A stretch of 64,000 nt of DNA from Fragilariopsis cylindrus CCMP1102 (Eukaryota; Bacillariophyta; Bacillariophyceae; Bacillariales; Bacillariaceae), in contig FMBT01000425.1 of assembly GCA_900095095.1 (NCBI GenBank), forward strand, positions 1-64,000, given 5' to 3'. Below are positions 1 through 10,435 of the stretch, in pieces (within the stretch, counting starts at the first letter, position 1; every line of letters begins with the position of its first letter). A program made the translations under genes and the position numbers. A model generated the notes under the pieces. That model saw only the letters and a program-made list of their open reading frames with translations. It was not told the origin of the DNA and did not search any database.

Positions 1-1546
1 AGTTACCATTCTGCAATAGCCGAGCTTAGTGTTTCTATTAATGGAAATTCTATCTTCATCTTATTTAGCTTATTCCTAATGGCAGTTATATACTGACATC
101 TCCATTTAGATACAATGATAACATTGAGGTAGTACTACTGCTACTTCTACTACTAACCTATTTTCATAGTATTCACCCCCATTTGTGCTGTAGTAATTAT
201 TTTTGTTTGTGAGACCAATAATGATATGATGGGATCATACTCCATACCATTGACAATGGAAACCTTTCCTTACAATAATATAATAGTAGACCAGTCTAAT
301 AAAAAACTATCCTTTGTAATAAATATTAGCAGCAATATTCTGTGTGTGGCCTTTTGGTCCTTTGCATATTATAATAAACCTCTAAAGCAATTTATTACTG
401 TGGATGCTGTGGTGCAAAACTAAACTAAAATTTGTACATGCAATCTAGTAGTAAATATCACCATACAGCCCAGATTTTTGGTAAATGGCATAGACTACAC
501 ACAAACCCTAGAATATTTGTAGAGACCAACCTGTTTGTTAGACTACCAAATACATACAGCCGGGGTAGTATATCTTTTGTCCTCCTAATTACCCATACAC
601 CACCAGGACTGTTCATTCTTAATTCAAGCAGTACTGATTTTTACACAAGCCAATGGCTGTGTTAAACAAATCATATGCTTCTGTGTTGCCTTATCATTTA
701 TCCTATATGTTGTGTGGGTGAATTACATGAAGGCGATGATAATCATGTACTCAACCTAGTAGTATTACCCTAGTAGTATTTGTGTGGACAACCTATCCAC
801 TACAAGGTGAATTACCTGAGTATTTAATATGTATCATTATCAGTTAATCAACTCAGAAATAATATGGAAAACATTGCATTATGCCGTGCACACATAATAT
901 ATTATAAATGTGGGTCTTGCCCAGGTCATTGACCGACCGTTCTTTATTAAAGATTTTCTCAGTTCACAACAAGTTGATGTACTGAAATATCTCTAGTTTA
1001 AGTTAAGCTCATAATTATTACATGGCATGATTCTAAAATCTTGTTATAAGGGCCAGTTATGATAAGCAAGAGACATTCACTCTAATGAGGCTCACAGCAA
1101 ATAAAATAGAAAGATTTAGAAGAGTGATGTGTGTAATTTATTAATGCTATTGATGATGATGAATTGAATGTTGCATTATACATGCATGTATGCATGCATG
1201 CACTTACAACTTACACTTACCCAAACAAGGATTGTTTTCTTACAGGTTTAGATTTTTTACAGTCAGAAGGTATTATAATGAAAGTCAACTCCTAGGGGAG
1301 GCGGTATAATGTGGTTGGGTGAGACACAACTCAATTTACTCCACTATCAACAACAAAAATCCACCAAAGTGTTGTACAACTGCCAAGTAATACTCGTTAG
1401 GTCTTTGTTCAGTGTAAACATTCAGAAGAAGAGAGGTCACATTGGATCTAGTAGAGGGAATCAACAAAGATATTATGTAAACTAATAGCTTTTACAGTGT
1501 GATAGCTGTAATATTATCACCAATTGCTTTTACAGTATGGTAGCTA

Positions 1547-1560
1547 GGGGGGGGGGGGGG
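1547..1560. repeat. homopolymer run of 14 G
   Basis: Fourteen consecutive G at 1547-1560 stand out in AT-rich DNA. The run follows two related copies of a short sequence (GCTTTTACAGT...TAGCT, about 1488-1510 and 1526-1546). Such a tract is prone to slippage, so its length should not be trusted. Confidence 0.8.
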
Positions 1561-2629
1561 TGCTAGTGTTGTTGGCGTGTATGGACTCAGTCAGCGCAGA
1601 AAAAATAGTGCAGTAATAGCTTGCCACATATGACCAAGACTTACTCTAATACTTTACTCCATGTTGGTGCTAGTTCTTGTAGCCTAGTTCTGGATGCCCA
1701 ATTTGCAATGCGCCATACCCTTGCAATAAGGAAATTTTTTTAAAAAATTATTAAGAATTGAATTGAAAATTATCCCATCATCATGACAATGGGAATGTAT
1801 TGGATTGAACCTCCATGTATATCGATTTGTTTAATGATGAATTATGTGTGCATTATATGCATCCAATGCCCTTCCTTGTAGCATGATGGTCATCTCCCAC
1901 CAAACAGCAGATGTAAATTGTGTATAGTTTTAGTCTGGACAATCCACACTATCAATATTATTGTTGCAGGCTTTGCACATGAGCTCTAACACATGGTGGT
2001 GGATAGAAAGAAGTGTGCTGATACGTATTTACCTGAATTTGTTGTCCTTGATAGTGTAGAGTAGTCATAATTTCTATTACATTTTGACTCTCCCAACAAG
2101 AGCACCACATACCTTTTTTGTTGACTACACACATTCTATTATTTCCCGAAGCAACAGGCACATGATTCAGCATAGATTGCTACATAATATGTATCTTTGC
2201 TTTACATGATACACCAAGTAATACAATGCACAGTACGTATCATTTTTACGTGGTTGTACATTACAATGCGCAATACAGTACATGCTTTGGGTACTTACGA
2301 TCATTGCTTATCTTGTTGCTTAACCGTAATTGGACACGTTTAGTGTGTGGTGTACGAACATGCTTTATGCACTGAAAGAAGGCGATTCAAAATACACTAG
2401 TTTTCTCCTGGAACTGTCGTTGTCTTCATTGTCCTTGATCAAATCAAGAATTATCTTAGTCTCATTATTTATGTCCGTAAAGACAGGCATTTTACAAACA
2501 AAATATTTAAGCCGATGATTTACACTTATAGTTCGGGGTCTAGAACTTCAATATAGATATAAGGTACAATGTACATTGGATTTCATATTTGATTAAATAA
2601 TTGTTGATATAACAGATGTATATTTTTCT

Positions 2630-3022
2630 GTGTTCCATAAACACGATCAACATCAATGATTCTCGTTATCTCTTCTCATTTCGCTTTGTTCTTTTTATTT
2701 AGTTTGTTAACAATTCAGTATTTGAGTTCGCACTTATAACTCGCTTATGACACGCGACTTCAAGGTCGAACTTATGACTCGCTTAAGACATGCGCCAACG
2801 CGATTGTGATAAACACGCGCCAAAACGAAACAATGATGAGGACAATACAATAACGTTAGATCTAAAAGATGTGGGAGCTGGCATGAATCTCATCGCCTCA
2901 TGCAATTAGGAAATTCTTTCTTTGTTCAATAATACGATTAACATCAATGATTCCTCCCCCCATTTAACTCTCTCTCGTAACTTCTTCTCATTTCGCTTTA
3001 TTGTTTACAATTCAGTGTTGAA
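2630..3022. repeat. diverged direct duplication of about 95 bp
   Basis: The block at about 2630-2727 (centred on AACATCAATGATTC ... TTCTCATTTCGCTTT ... ACAATTCAGT) recurs in diverged form at about 2923-3022. Between the two, a shorter unit around ACTCGCTTA(T/A)GACA(C/T)GCG occurs twice at about 2742-2793. Nothing suggests coding. Confidence 0.6.
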
Positions 3023-3643
3023 GGCAATTTCTCCGTAAGGGCTATTATGTGAAAAGTCAGTACCGGGTACAGTGTTCCACGTACGTACCAGTAATAGTAG
3101 TAGCTGAACATACTGTACGCGATCGGAGATGTCGGGGATGATCCTTTAAGTCCGATGATAATATTGTAAGGATCGTATAATAACAATTAAATTGATATTT
3201 TTTGTATTGATGAGGCAAACTGTCGCAATAAGTCCTAATCTACTGTAAAGAACATGGGTTTATTATTGTTAATTGACAATTTGAATCGGATCAATATAAG
3301 TAGCGTTTGCTCACATGATTATTACCACATAAAATTATTATATAAAATTCGCACAATACACGTATAAAGCCACACAAAAGAGATTTGTTTTGTTTCTATT
3401 CCCATTTTTGCTGCTTATCTTATTATACAGCACCAAATCAGCACATCATCAAACTCACACTTCAAATACAAAATTTAACCTTTCAAAGAAACAAAGCATC
3501 ATTCATTCAAAACTGCAAGTCTCTTGTTCTCTTTTACGATCGATTCCTGCTCTGCTACTGTGACTTGTGATTTAAGTGAACGAATCAACCCGATTCATCG
3601 CATACCGTAGCATCGATCGACCGACCATCAACGCAACTCAACC

Positions 3644-6600
3644 ATGAGCAGTATCACCATCGATACAACCGCAAAAGGTGATATTAATACCAACAACAAG
3701 CCAAGCACTACTATTACTAATGACACAGTCATTATGAAAAAAAGTCTACCATCAAACAACTCAAGGAATAATACTTCTCAACATTTCAATTTTCCTGGTT
3801 TGAAGATCCCAACTGGTCGGTTTAAGATGCCATTAAGTTCTTCTTCTTCCTCTGGAGGAGAAGTCGCTGCAAAAGCAAGAGCAGCAGCAAGAGTAGCAGC
3901 AAGAGCAGCATTAAATGTTGTTATTGGTATTGGTAATGAAGTCTATTCTACTGAAGAAGAAGAATTGGACAATGCTGATGATGTAGCTGCTGAAGCAACT
4001 CCTCAGGAAGAAAAAGAAAAAGAGGAAGAAGAGACGAAGAAGAAGCAAGAAGAAGAAGAAAAGGAATATAAAAAAGCTGTTGAGAAACTCAGAGCTCTTG
4101 AAGAACTCCGAAGTGAGATGAATACATCTTATCATTCTTCTTCGATGGTCTCTACTTCTTCTCAAGAAGACACTTTAGAAGAAGCAGAAAAAGTCACTAC
4201 ACGTACTGTATCCCTTCCTACTGTTGAGAACGCAACAGTAGTTATTGCTGCACCTCTACGTCAAGAACAAGAAGAGCAAGCTTATGTTCCTCATAAGAAG
4301 ACCAAGACTACGACCATTACGAACGATGATTTCATCAACAACAACAACAACAACAGCAACAGTGCAACTGTTGTTGATTTAGATGAAATTGATTTGGATA
4401 AAATTACTGTTCATGACCTACAGGGATTGACTGGTGATGATGGTGATATATTAAGAGCAAAACATTTGAATAAACTATCAAGAGTTGAACGTGAGCACGT
4501 TCTTCAAGATATACATGGTGTTGCTGAATTTCCTATTATGGATAATAACTTTATTGATGCATCATTGAAAAAACTTTCAATTGAATTAAAGAGTGAACTA
4601 CTATCAAGACAAAAGAACAACACCCTCAACAACAGTACTCATACTGTTCCTCCTCCTCAAGCCCAACAAGAAGAAGCAACTCAAACTCAACCAGCGGCAT
4701 TACCTGTCCTCGAAGAAAAATTAGGAGAACTTCAAAGGAAGTTAAAAGAATTGGTCGGTTGTCGAAGTAACAGCAACGATTCTTCTTACCAAGGGAATGT
4801 ATTCAAGATGGACTGCCCATCATCGGTCCAACGGAATCATAATCTTCATAACATTGGTGGTGCTATGTCTATTCCATCTGGTTTGTTCTCTAATTTTAAC
4901 AGTAGTAACAACGTTCCTTCTACAACAACACGTGCTACTGGTACTAGTACTAAAACCAAAGCTACTACAGCTATTGAAGATGAAGCATTCCAGGATGATG
5001 CTATACTAAAATCCTCTAAAGCAGCAGCATACGAGCAAGCATTGGCACAATGTCGTGGACGACGTCGTGAACGAAGGAGTTCATTATTTCGTCACAATGC
5101 ATTGTATGGAAACTTGTATCAAGATGAAGACAACAACGATGATTATGATAGTACACGATATTTGGATGTTGAAAGTCGTGATTTTCTTCTACCATTTTTA
5201 AGATGTGAACGATTTGATTATAAGAAGGCTGCACTACGTATATTTGACTATTTTGAAGAAAAAAAATCATTATTTGGTTTAGATTTTCTAACAACTAGGA
5301 TACAATTAAAGGATTTAGATATTGATACGAAACATTGTTTAGATTCAGGTTATATTCAGCTACTACCAGGACGCGATAGGTACGTTTATCTTTATGCATC
5401 TATCATCTCCACCAAATGAACGAATATCGTTAATTTTATATCTCAATTCGAGAGGTTCAATTATATCAATCGGCGCTTCTTGATTTGTAAAGGATTTGTA
5501 AAGGAAGATTTAATTTCTTTTTCCGAACCCGAATTGAGAATGTGTCTCACCATCTCTCCATACCTTTTCCTTCATCATTCTTCATTCTTATCTGTCTTCT
5601 CTTTCAAAACAATATGTATACTACTACCACCGTAAACAAATCAAAACATCAATATCAACATATACAGAGCTGGACGCGCTGTGATTGTCGGAACGAAGAA
5701 ACTGATCGCTCCTTACGATCGCGATGATGATAATACCAGTGCCTTACGTGCACTTTGGTTCGTAAGTTCCGTTGCACTTGAAGATGCAGGAACTGAAACA
5801 AAAGGTGTTGTCTTCGTTTATTACGCTCTTGGTAATGGTTCTGATGCCTCATCATCACCATCGAATCATGGTAATGATCGACGTCTACGTCGTATTGACG
5901 GATGGGGGAATATACTACGTGCCATTCCATTGCGCATTGCATCAATTCATTGGTGTGTAGACACTTTTCAAGATAAGAAGGTTGTTAACCTTTCAGCATT
6001 GATGTTGGGTGCATCAAATTTTGTTCGAGTCCGATGTCATGCTGGTACCGATACTGAAGTACATTATGATCTCATGACATTTGGTATCCCAACTAGTCTG
6101 CTGCCGGTAACAATGAATGGCAACATCGACCTATCTCAACATCGTGATTTCTTACAACAACGTAAGCAATTAGGAGCAACATCAGTATTGAACCAAGCAC
6201 TCGCAGTAATTGATGCACCGGTCATTGATGATTGTATTGCATTAGTTGAAGATGATGTTGATGGTGTTGTTAAAGACGCTGCTAAAACTAATAATAACAA
6301 TGATGGTGGCGCTACTTGGGACCTTGTTGATACTTATTTCCATCAACAGAAACAGGCACAACAACAACAACGCGATAACAAACATGACCATCAACAACAA
6401 AACAACAACAACGATTCGTTCATGTACAGCAGCAATAGCAACAACAACAGTATGAATAACAGTATGGATAACACCATGGGCAGCATGCATATGATGAATC
6501 GTCCAATGCAGGTCCAGTCTCATCCGATTCAGATCGAATCTGGTATGCATCATGTACAAGAACAACAGCAGCAGCAGCAGCAGCTCCTCGTCAACCAATT

Positions 6601-7174
6601 CCAGCAGCAGCAACAGCTACGACTGGATCAAATGATGCATCAGCAGCAGTATCTATCGCAGCAACATCAATTTCAACAACTTCAACAATTACAGTCATAT
6701 GGTACTACTACTGCTAACACCTCCAATACGAAGAAGATGAAGAAAAGCAAAAATAATGATCGTAACGACAGTTTTAGTTTTTGCAGAGAACCTGTACTAG
6801 TACCTCGAGAAGCGGATATTTTATTAGGACGTGGACTTGGTGTACAAAATCGTAAGGGTAATGTTAATTACAGATATGTTGTTGAAAGTTTTCGTAGTCG
6901 GTATGAAAAGATCACACAAAAGGGAGCCAAGACACAATTAATTCGTGAAGTTGTTGAATGTATCCATAGTAAGGGTGGTCGGTTTGTTAAACAAGATTCA
7001 TATGGTAGATGGATACCCGTAGATCCTCAAATTGCACGTGATAAGGTTAGTCATTCCTTCCGTAATCAAAAACGATTATCACTTTTACCTGATGGCAGTG
7101 ACGATGATATCTACGTCAAGAACAAGAACAAGAAAAAGCGTTCACGAAATGGTATGAAAAGTATGAGTGTGTGA
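3644..7174 (+). CDS. CRAL-TRIO-like protein with C-terminal DUF6824 domain
   Basis: Two exons are inferred: 3644-5379 and 5668-7174. The donor is GATAG|GTACGT and the acceptor TATACAG|AGC, with an intron of 288 bp, giving about 1080 residues. Joining restores a continuous run, LLPGRDRAGRAVIVG, across the junction. Residues 1-500 are low complexity (Ala/Glu coiled-coil-like, Asn, Ser). Around residues 525-730 the text resembles a CRAL-TRIO (SEC14-like) lipid-binding region: a helical FLRCERFDYKKAALRIF segment, the LLPGRDRAGR strand and a late FGIP motif. A Gln/Asn/Met-rich linker follows. The last ~120 residues (PREADILLGRG ... NVNYRYVVESFR ... VSHSFRNQKR) match DUF6824, a domain abundant in diatoms and suspected of DNA binding. 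The domain calls are by recognition; the joint function is unknown. A lipid-responsive regulator is one inference. Confidence 0.85.
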
Positions 7175-7623
7175 AAAGGATGACTCTTTTTTAGGTACAT
7201 ACATACTGTTGTCCTAGTAAGGGCGGTATCTTCTATCCTGTTGTCTCGCCAACGACCCTTTTTGCATTTTCAAATTTTCGGCTTCACTTTCACTTCAGTC
7301 CATACGCGCAAACGGCATTATGCGCATCAATACATATAAATAAAATTACATATAAAAACTTTTTGTCTAATATAATATATACGACCCTTCAAATACAACT
7401 ACAACTACAGGTATAGTATACAATCAATCTAGACGTTCAACCAAAGGAGTAGGTAATACTATAACATGTAAGTAGTCGTGTACAGAATGGACGGTATGGT
7501 AATCTTGTCGACTATCATTTTTGTGTTGACGTACATTACTTCTCTGTGTACCGGTCCTACTACACCTACAAGTACCATCTATTATTTGCTGTTTTCTCTT
7601 GTTGTTGTGGTTGGTATTTTATT
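7175..7623. other. short tail-to-tail spacer
   Basis: This 449 bp gap lies between the stop codons of two convergent genes. It is T-rich and contains ATATAAATAAAATTACATATAAAA near 7335, which could serve polyadenylation. The plus-strand open frame over 7478-7894 is mostly a shadow of the minus-strand gene that ends at 7624. Confidence 0.6.
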
Positions 7624-9006
7624 TTATTCCCATGAAATTTTTACAACAGCATCCATACCAAAATATTCCCATTTCCAATCCACACAATACATCCCATCAC
7701 GACTTATTGCTCTATTACGTGTCTGTTCATCAAAGATCATATTTGAATCTGCTTTTGATGAATCTCCTGTATTCAAACGTTGTCTATTATTATTCGAATG
7801 TTGCGATTGGGAATGCGATTGTGAATGCGATTGTGAATTTGAATGTACAGATGATGAATGTGAATTTAATCGTTGTCGTAATGGTATTGTTTGAATGATT
7901 CGTCCAAATCCCATACTACTACTGCTACTAGTAGTAGCGGCAGGTGCAGCTCCATCTACGTTAGTACCATCTTCTTCAAGTTCTTGTAATCCATCAAGAC
8001 CACCCATAACGTCCGTCGTATCTTGTTGTTGTTGTTGCTGTTGCTGAAATTTTGATTGTTCAATATCATTATCCTCATTATTTTCTTGTTGTTGTTGTTG
8101 AATTGTTGTTGTTCCTTCTTCTGCAACAGCCGTATATGCTTCTGCACCTATTGCTTCTGCTGCACTACTTGCACCTGCTCCTGCACTTATTGCAGCAGCA
8201 TTATTCATTTCATGATCATGGTCATCATAAAAACATTCTTCCACACATTTACATACAGCATTTTGGACACGTATCCGTCGTATGATGGTATGTGTTATAC
8301 CCATACCAATACAAACACATACTACAGTAAATAATGTTATTAATCTGATCCGTAAATCATAGATGATACGAAATAAAAATAATACTGCAATTAATAAGAA
8401 TATTGCAAACCAAAACCAAAATAATAATATTGATTCTGTGGTATTTTTGGTCACAGCTGTGACAATATAATGATATAAATCAGACCAACCCTGTTGGGTT
8501 ATCACATGTTTTGAATTCGATACTGTAAATTCAATTGGTAAATCAATGGTCATGGTATGACTACTACCATCGGAATGGATAAGTTGTGGGGACCAGGACA
8601 TAATGGGACGTGTTGTGATACGAATAATTAATTGTTTATTCATTGAATCGGTAGTACTGCCATCATCCACATCCACAAAAGTACTAGTCATTGCTGCTGA
8701 ATTATTATTATTGCCACCACCTGTCGCCAAGTAATCTGTAGAACGATTCGAATGTATTGGTGTTGGTATTATTGTCGGTGCTCTTGTCGGCGACGATGTT
8801 GTTCCTGCTTCTCCTCCTCCTCCTCCTCCTCCTCGACGCAAAGGTTGTTGTTGTTGTTGTTGTTGTTGCTGTTGAGTACTAGTACTAGTAGTATTATAAT
8901 TTATATCGTTATTGTTGTCTCCTAAGCCTACCGGTTGTTGTTGTTGCTGTGTTACAAACTGATCAAATGGATTATTGGGCTTTGGTTCCATTGGTTGTTC
9001 GGCCAT
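7624..9006 (-). CDS. predicted two-TM membrane protein, Gln/Asn-rich
   Basis: A single open frame of 460 codons starts at an ATG (complement of 9004-9006). I do not recognise the family. Residues 1-120 are low complexity (poly-Gln, seven-Gly run, Thr/Ser). Residues ~125-190 form a more ordered segment (LIIRITTRPIMSW ... MTIDLPIEFTV ... GWSDLYHYIVTAV), possibly a small folded domain. Two hydrophobic helices follow at about 191-215 (SILLFWFWFAIFLLIAVLFLF) and 222-245, then a Cys-containing stretch (CKCVEEC). The rest is Gln/Ser-rich and ends in an aromatic tail (CVDWKWEYFG). The gene is convergent with the CRAL-TRIO/DUF6824 gene. It is probably a membrane protein with disordered termini; I assign no function. 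Confidence 0.7.
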   Translation of the reverse strand: MAEQPMEPKPNNPFDQFVTQQQQQPVGLGDNNNDINYNTTSTSTQQQQQQQQQQPLRRGGGGGGGEAGTTSSPTRAPTIIPTPIHSNRSTDYLATGGGNNNNSAAMTSTFVDVDDGSTTDSMNKQLIIRITTRPIMSWSPQLIHSDGSSHTMTIDLPIEFTVSNSKHVITQQGWSDLYHYIVTAVTKNTTESILLFWFWFAIFLLIAVLFLFRIIYDLRIRLITLFTVVCVCIGMGITHTIIRRIRVQNAVCKCVEECFYDDHDHEMNNAAAISAGAGASSAAEAIGAEAYTAVAEEGTTTIQQQQQENNEDNDIEQSKFQQQQQQQQDTTDVMGGLDGLQELEEDGTNVDGAAPAATTSSSSSMGFGRIIQTIPLRQRLNSHSSSVHSNSQSHSQSHSQSQHSNNNRQRLNTGDSSKADSNMIFDEQTRNRAISRDGMYCVDWKWEYFGMDAVVKISWE

Positions 9007-10435
9007 TGTATTCTATTTTACCGATGGACGATTGAATTGTGCTTGGTTTTTTTGGTACGAGCAGCAACAACTACAGGAAGATTTTTATCTCTCTTCACTC
9101 TCTCTCTCTCTTAATCTTAATCTCCCGTACAGTTGTGCTTCTTCGTCTTAAACATTCAAGTTCAGATTGATTCCGAATGTCGAAATTACCAGTTGTAGAT
9201 TACAGTAGTAAGTAAGGCACATACACAGAGAGAGAGAGAGAGAGTACTGATCGATTTCGATTTCGATTTCGATTTCGATTTCGATTTCGATTTCGATTTC
9301 GATTTCGATTTCGATTCAACTGTATTATTTGTACAATTGCTTGCTTGCCTGCTTGCCGTTTTCTTCTATTTCTGCTCAGTATCTCTTTCTATATTATAAT
9401 CTCTAGTTTTATTACTTGCTTGCTCTGCTTGTCTCTTTGTTGAATCTTTGGAAGATGATGTGTCTGGCTGTATTCGTTTGTGTGTGTGTGTGTGTACCTC
9501 ACAGAGCGGTTAGTCGTTACGGTAGTCTTGTTTTCTAAAACTCGCTAATAAAGAAATTAGGGGAGGAGGCAGCTTGAGGAAATCATAATATTAGGCAAGA
9601 AACAAGCCAAGAGGAAGTAAAATGGTAGGTGAGGATGTGCTTGTGCCCCTAAAACACATGCAGTGGAGCCCCCCAAAGCGAAATTCAGTCCTACTTCGTA
9701 CCGGTAGTGTATACGTACGGTATTATTTACTCTTAATCACGAGTGTAGTCGAGGAACCTCGACAAGTAATTTTATTTTCTATTTTTAAATGCGAAACTAG
9801 CCACGACTGAAGAATTTTTATTTTCTATTTTCAGACGTAGATTTTCAACAAAAAAGAATTTTATGACCTACTTACTATAGAATGATCGAATCGAATTAGA
9901 CTCGAACTAAGAATAATATCAACATCTAATTTATACTCCGGACTCAAAGCGACCTATAAGGCCACTAAAGAGTGCACGAAGTTGCGGCATCTCATATATA
10001 TAGAGGCACGACTACTGTTCTATGTTAATGTGGTAGTTGTGATTTCTCTGAAGAGTTGAATGGTTGTCTAATATTGGACTCGACTCCAATTCGTCTCTTA
10101 CTTTCTTCCCGTTTTGTGTCCGTTTTGTTGAGGAAGCGTTGTGTGACCATCTAATGTCGGATGATGTTCCACAAACTCTGCCTATCTTTCCTCCTGTGAC
10201 TTTCTTATACGAATCGACTGTGCTCGTTCTTATAGTCTTATCCTATTGCCTGTTCGTTCGTATCGTACATCGTGTGTCGCGCTGGTCTGTTCCCCGTGTT
10301 ATGTTTCTCTTGTTTCTTGTTATATCGTATCGTGTGCGATGTACCGTTGTGTCGTGTCGTGTCTTTCATTTTATCGTATCGTGTCCTACTCGGAATAGAA
10401 AACAGTCTTATCCAATCCACACTAGAATTTTCCTC
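9007..10435. other. intergenic region rich in microsatellites
   Basis: This lies upstream of the minus-strand gene starting at 9006 and downstream of the minus-strand gene ending at 10436. It holds (AG)n near 9229, a hexanucleotide array at 9250-9318, (GT)n near 9480 and a TCGTATCGTGT-rich stretch near 10240-10400. Open frames across 9622-9810 and 10064-10516 look compositionally random and were not called. Confidence 0.6.
9229..9318. repeat. (AG)n followed by (TTTCGA)n hexanucleotide array
   Basis: An (AG)n tract at about 9229-9243 is followed by about eleven near-perfect TTTCGA units at about 9250-9318. The array lies ~250 bp upstream of the minus-strand start at 9006, so in its promoter or 5' leader. 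Confidence 0.85.

Larger units (their letters stand above)
1..3643. other. gene-poor AT-rich region upstream of the CRAL-TRIO/DUF6824 gene
   Basis: No open frame here has a protein-like composition or a recognisable motif; the longest are under 80 codons. The stretch holds a 14-G run, short direct repeats (for example the CCTAGTAGTATT pair near 755-780) and a degenerate duplicated block near 2630-3022. A T-rich stretch around 3385-3570 just upstream of the ATG at 3644 is probably promoter and 5' leader. I saw no tRNA or rRNA. Confidence 0.6.

Noticed and set aside
7478-7898. Plus-strand ORFs of 138 and 99 codons
   Set aside because: They mostly lie opposite the minus-strand two-TM gene, and their Cys/Glu pattern mirrors its Ser/His/Gln repeats.
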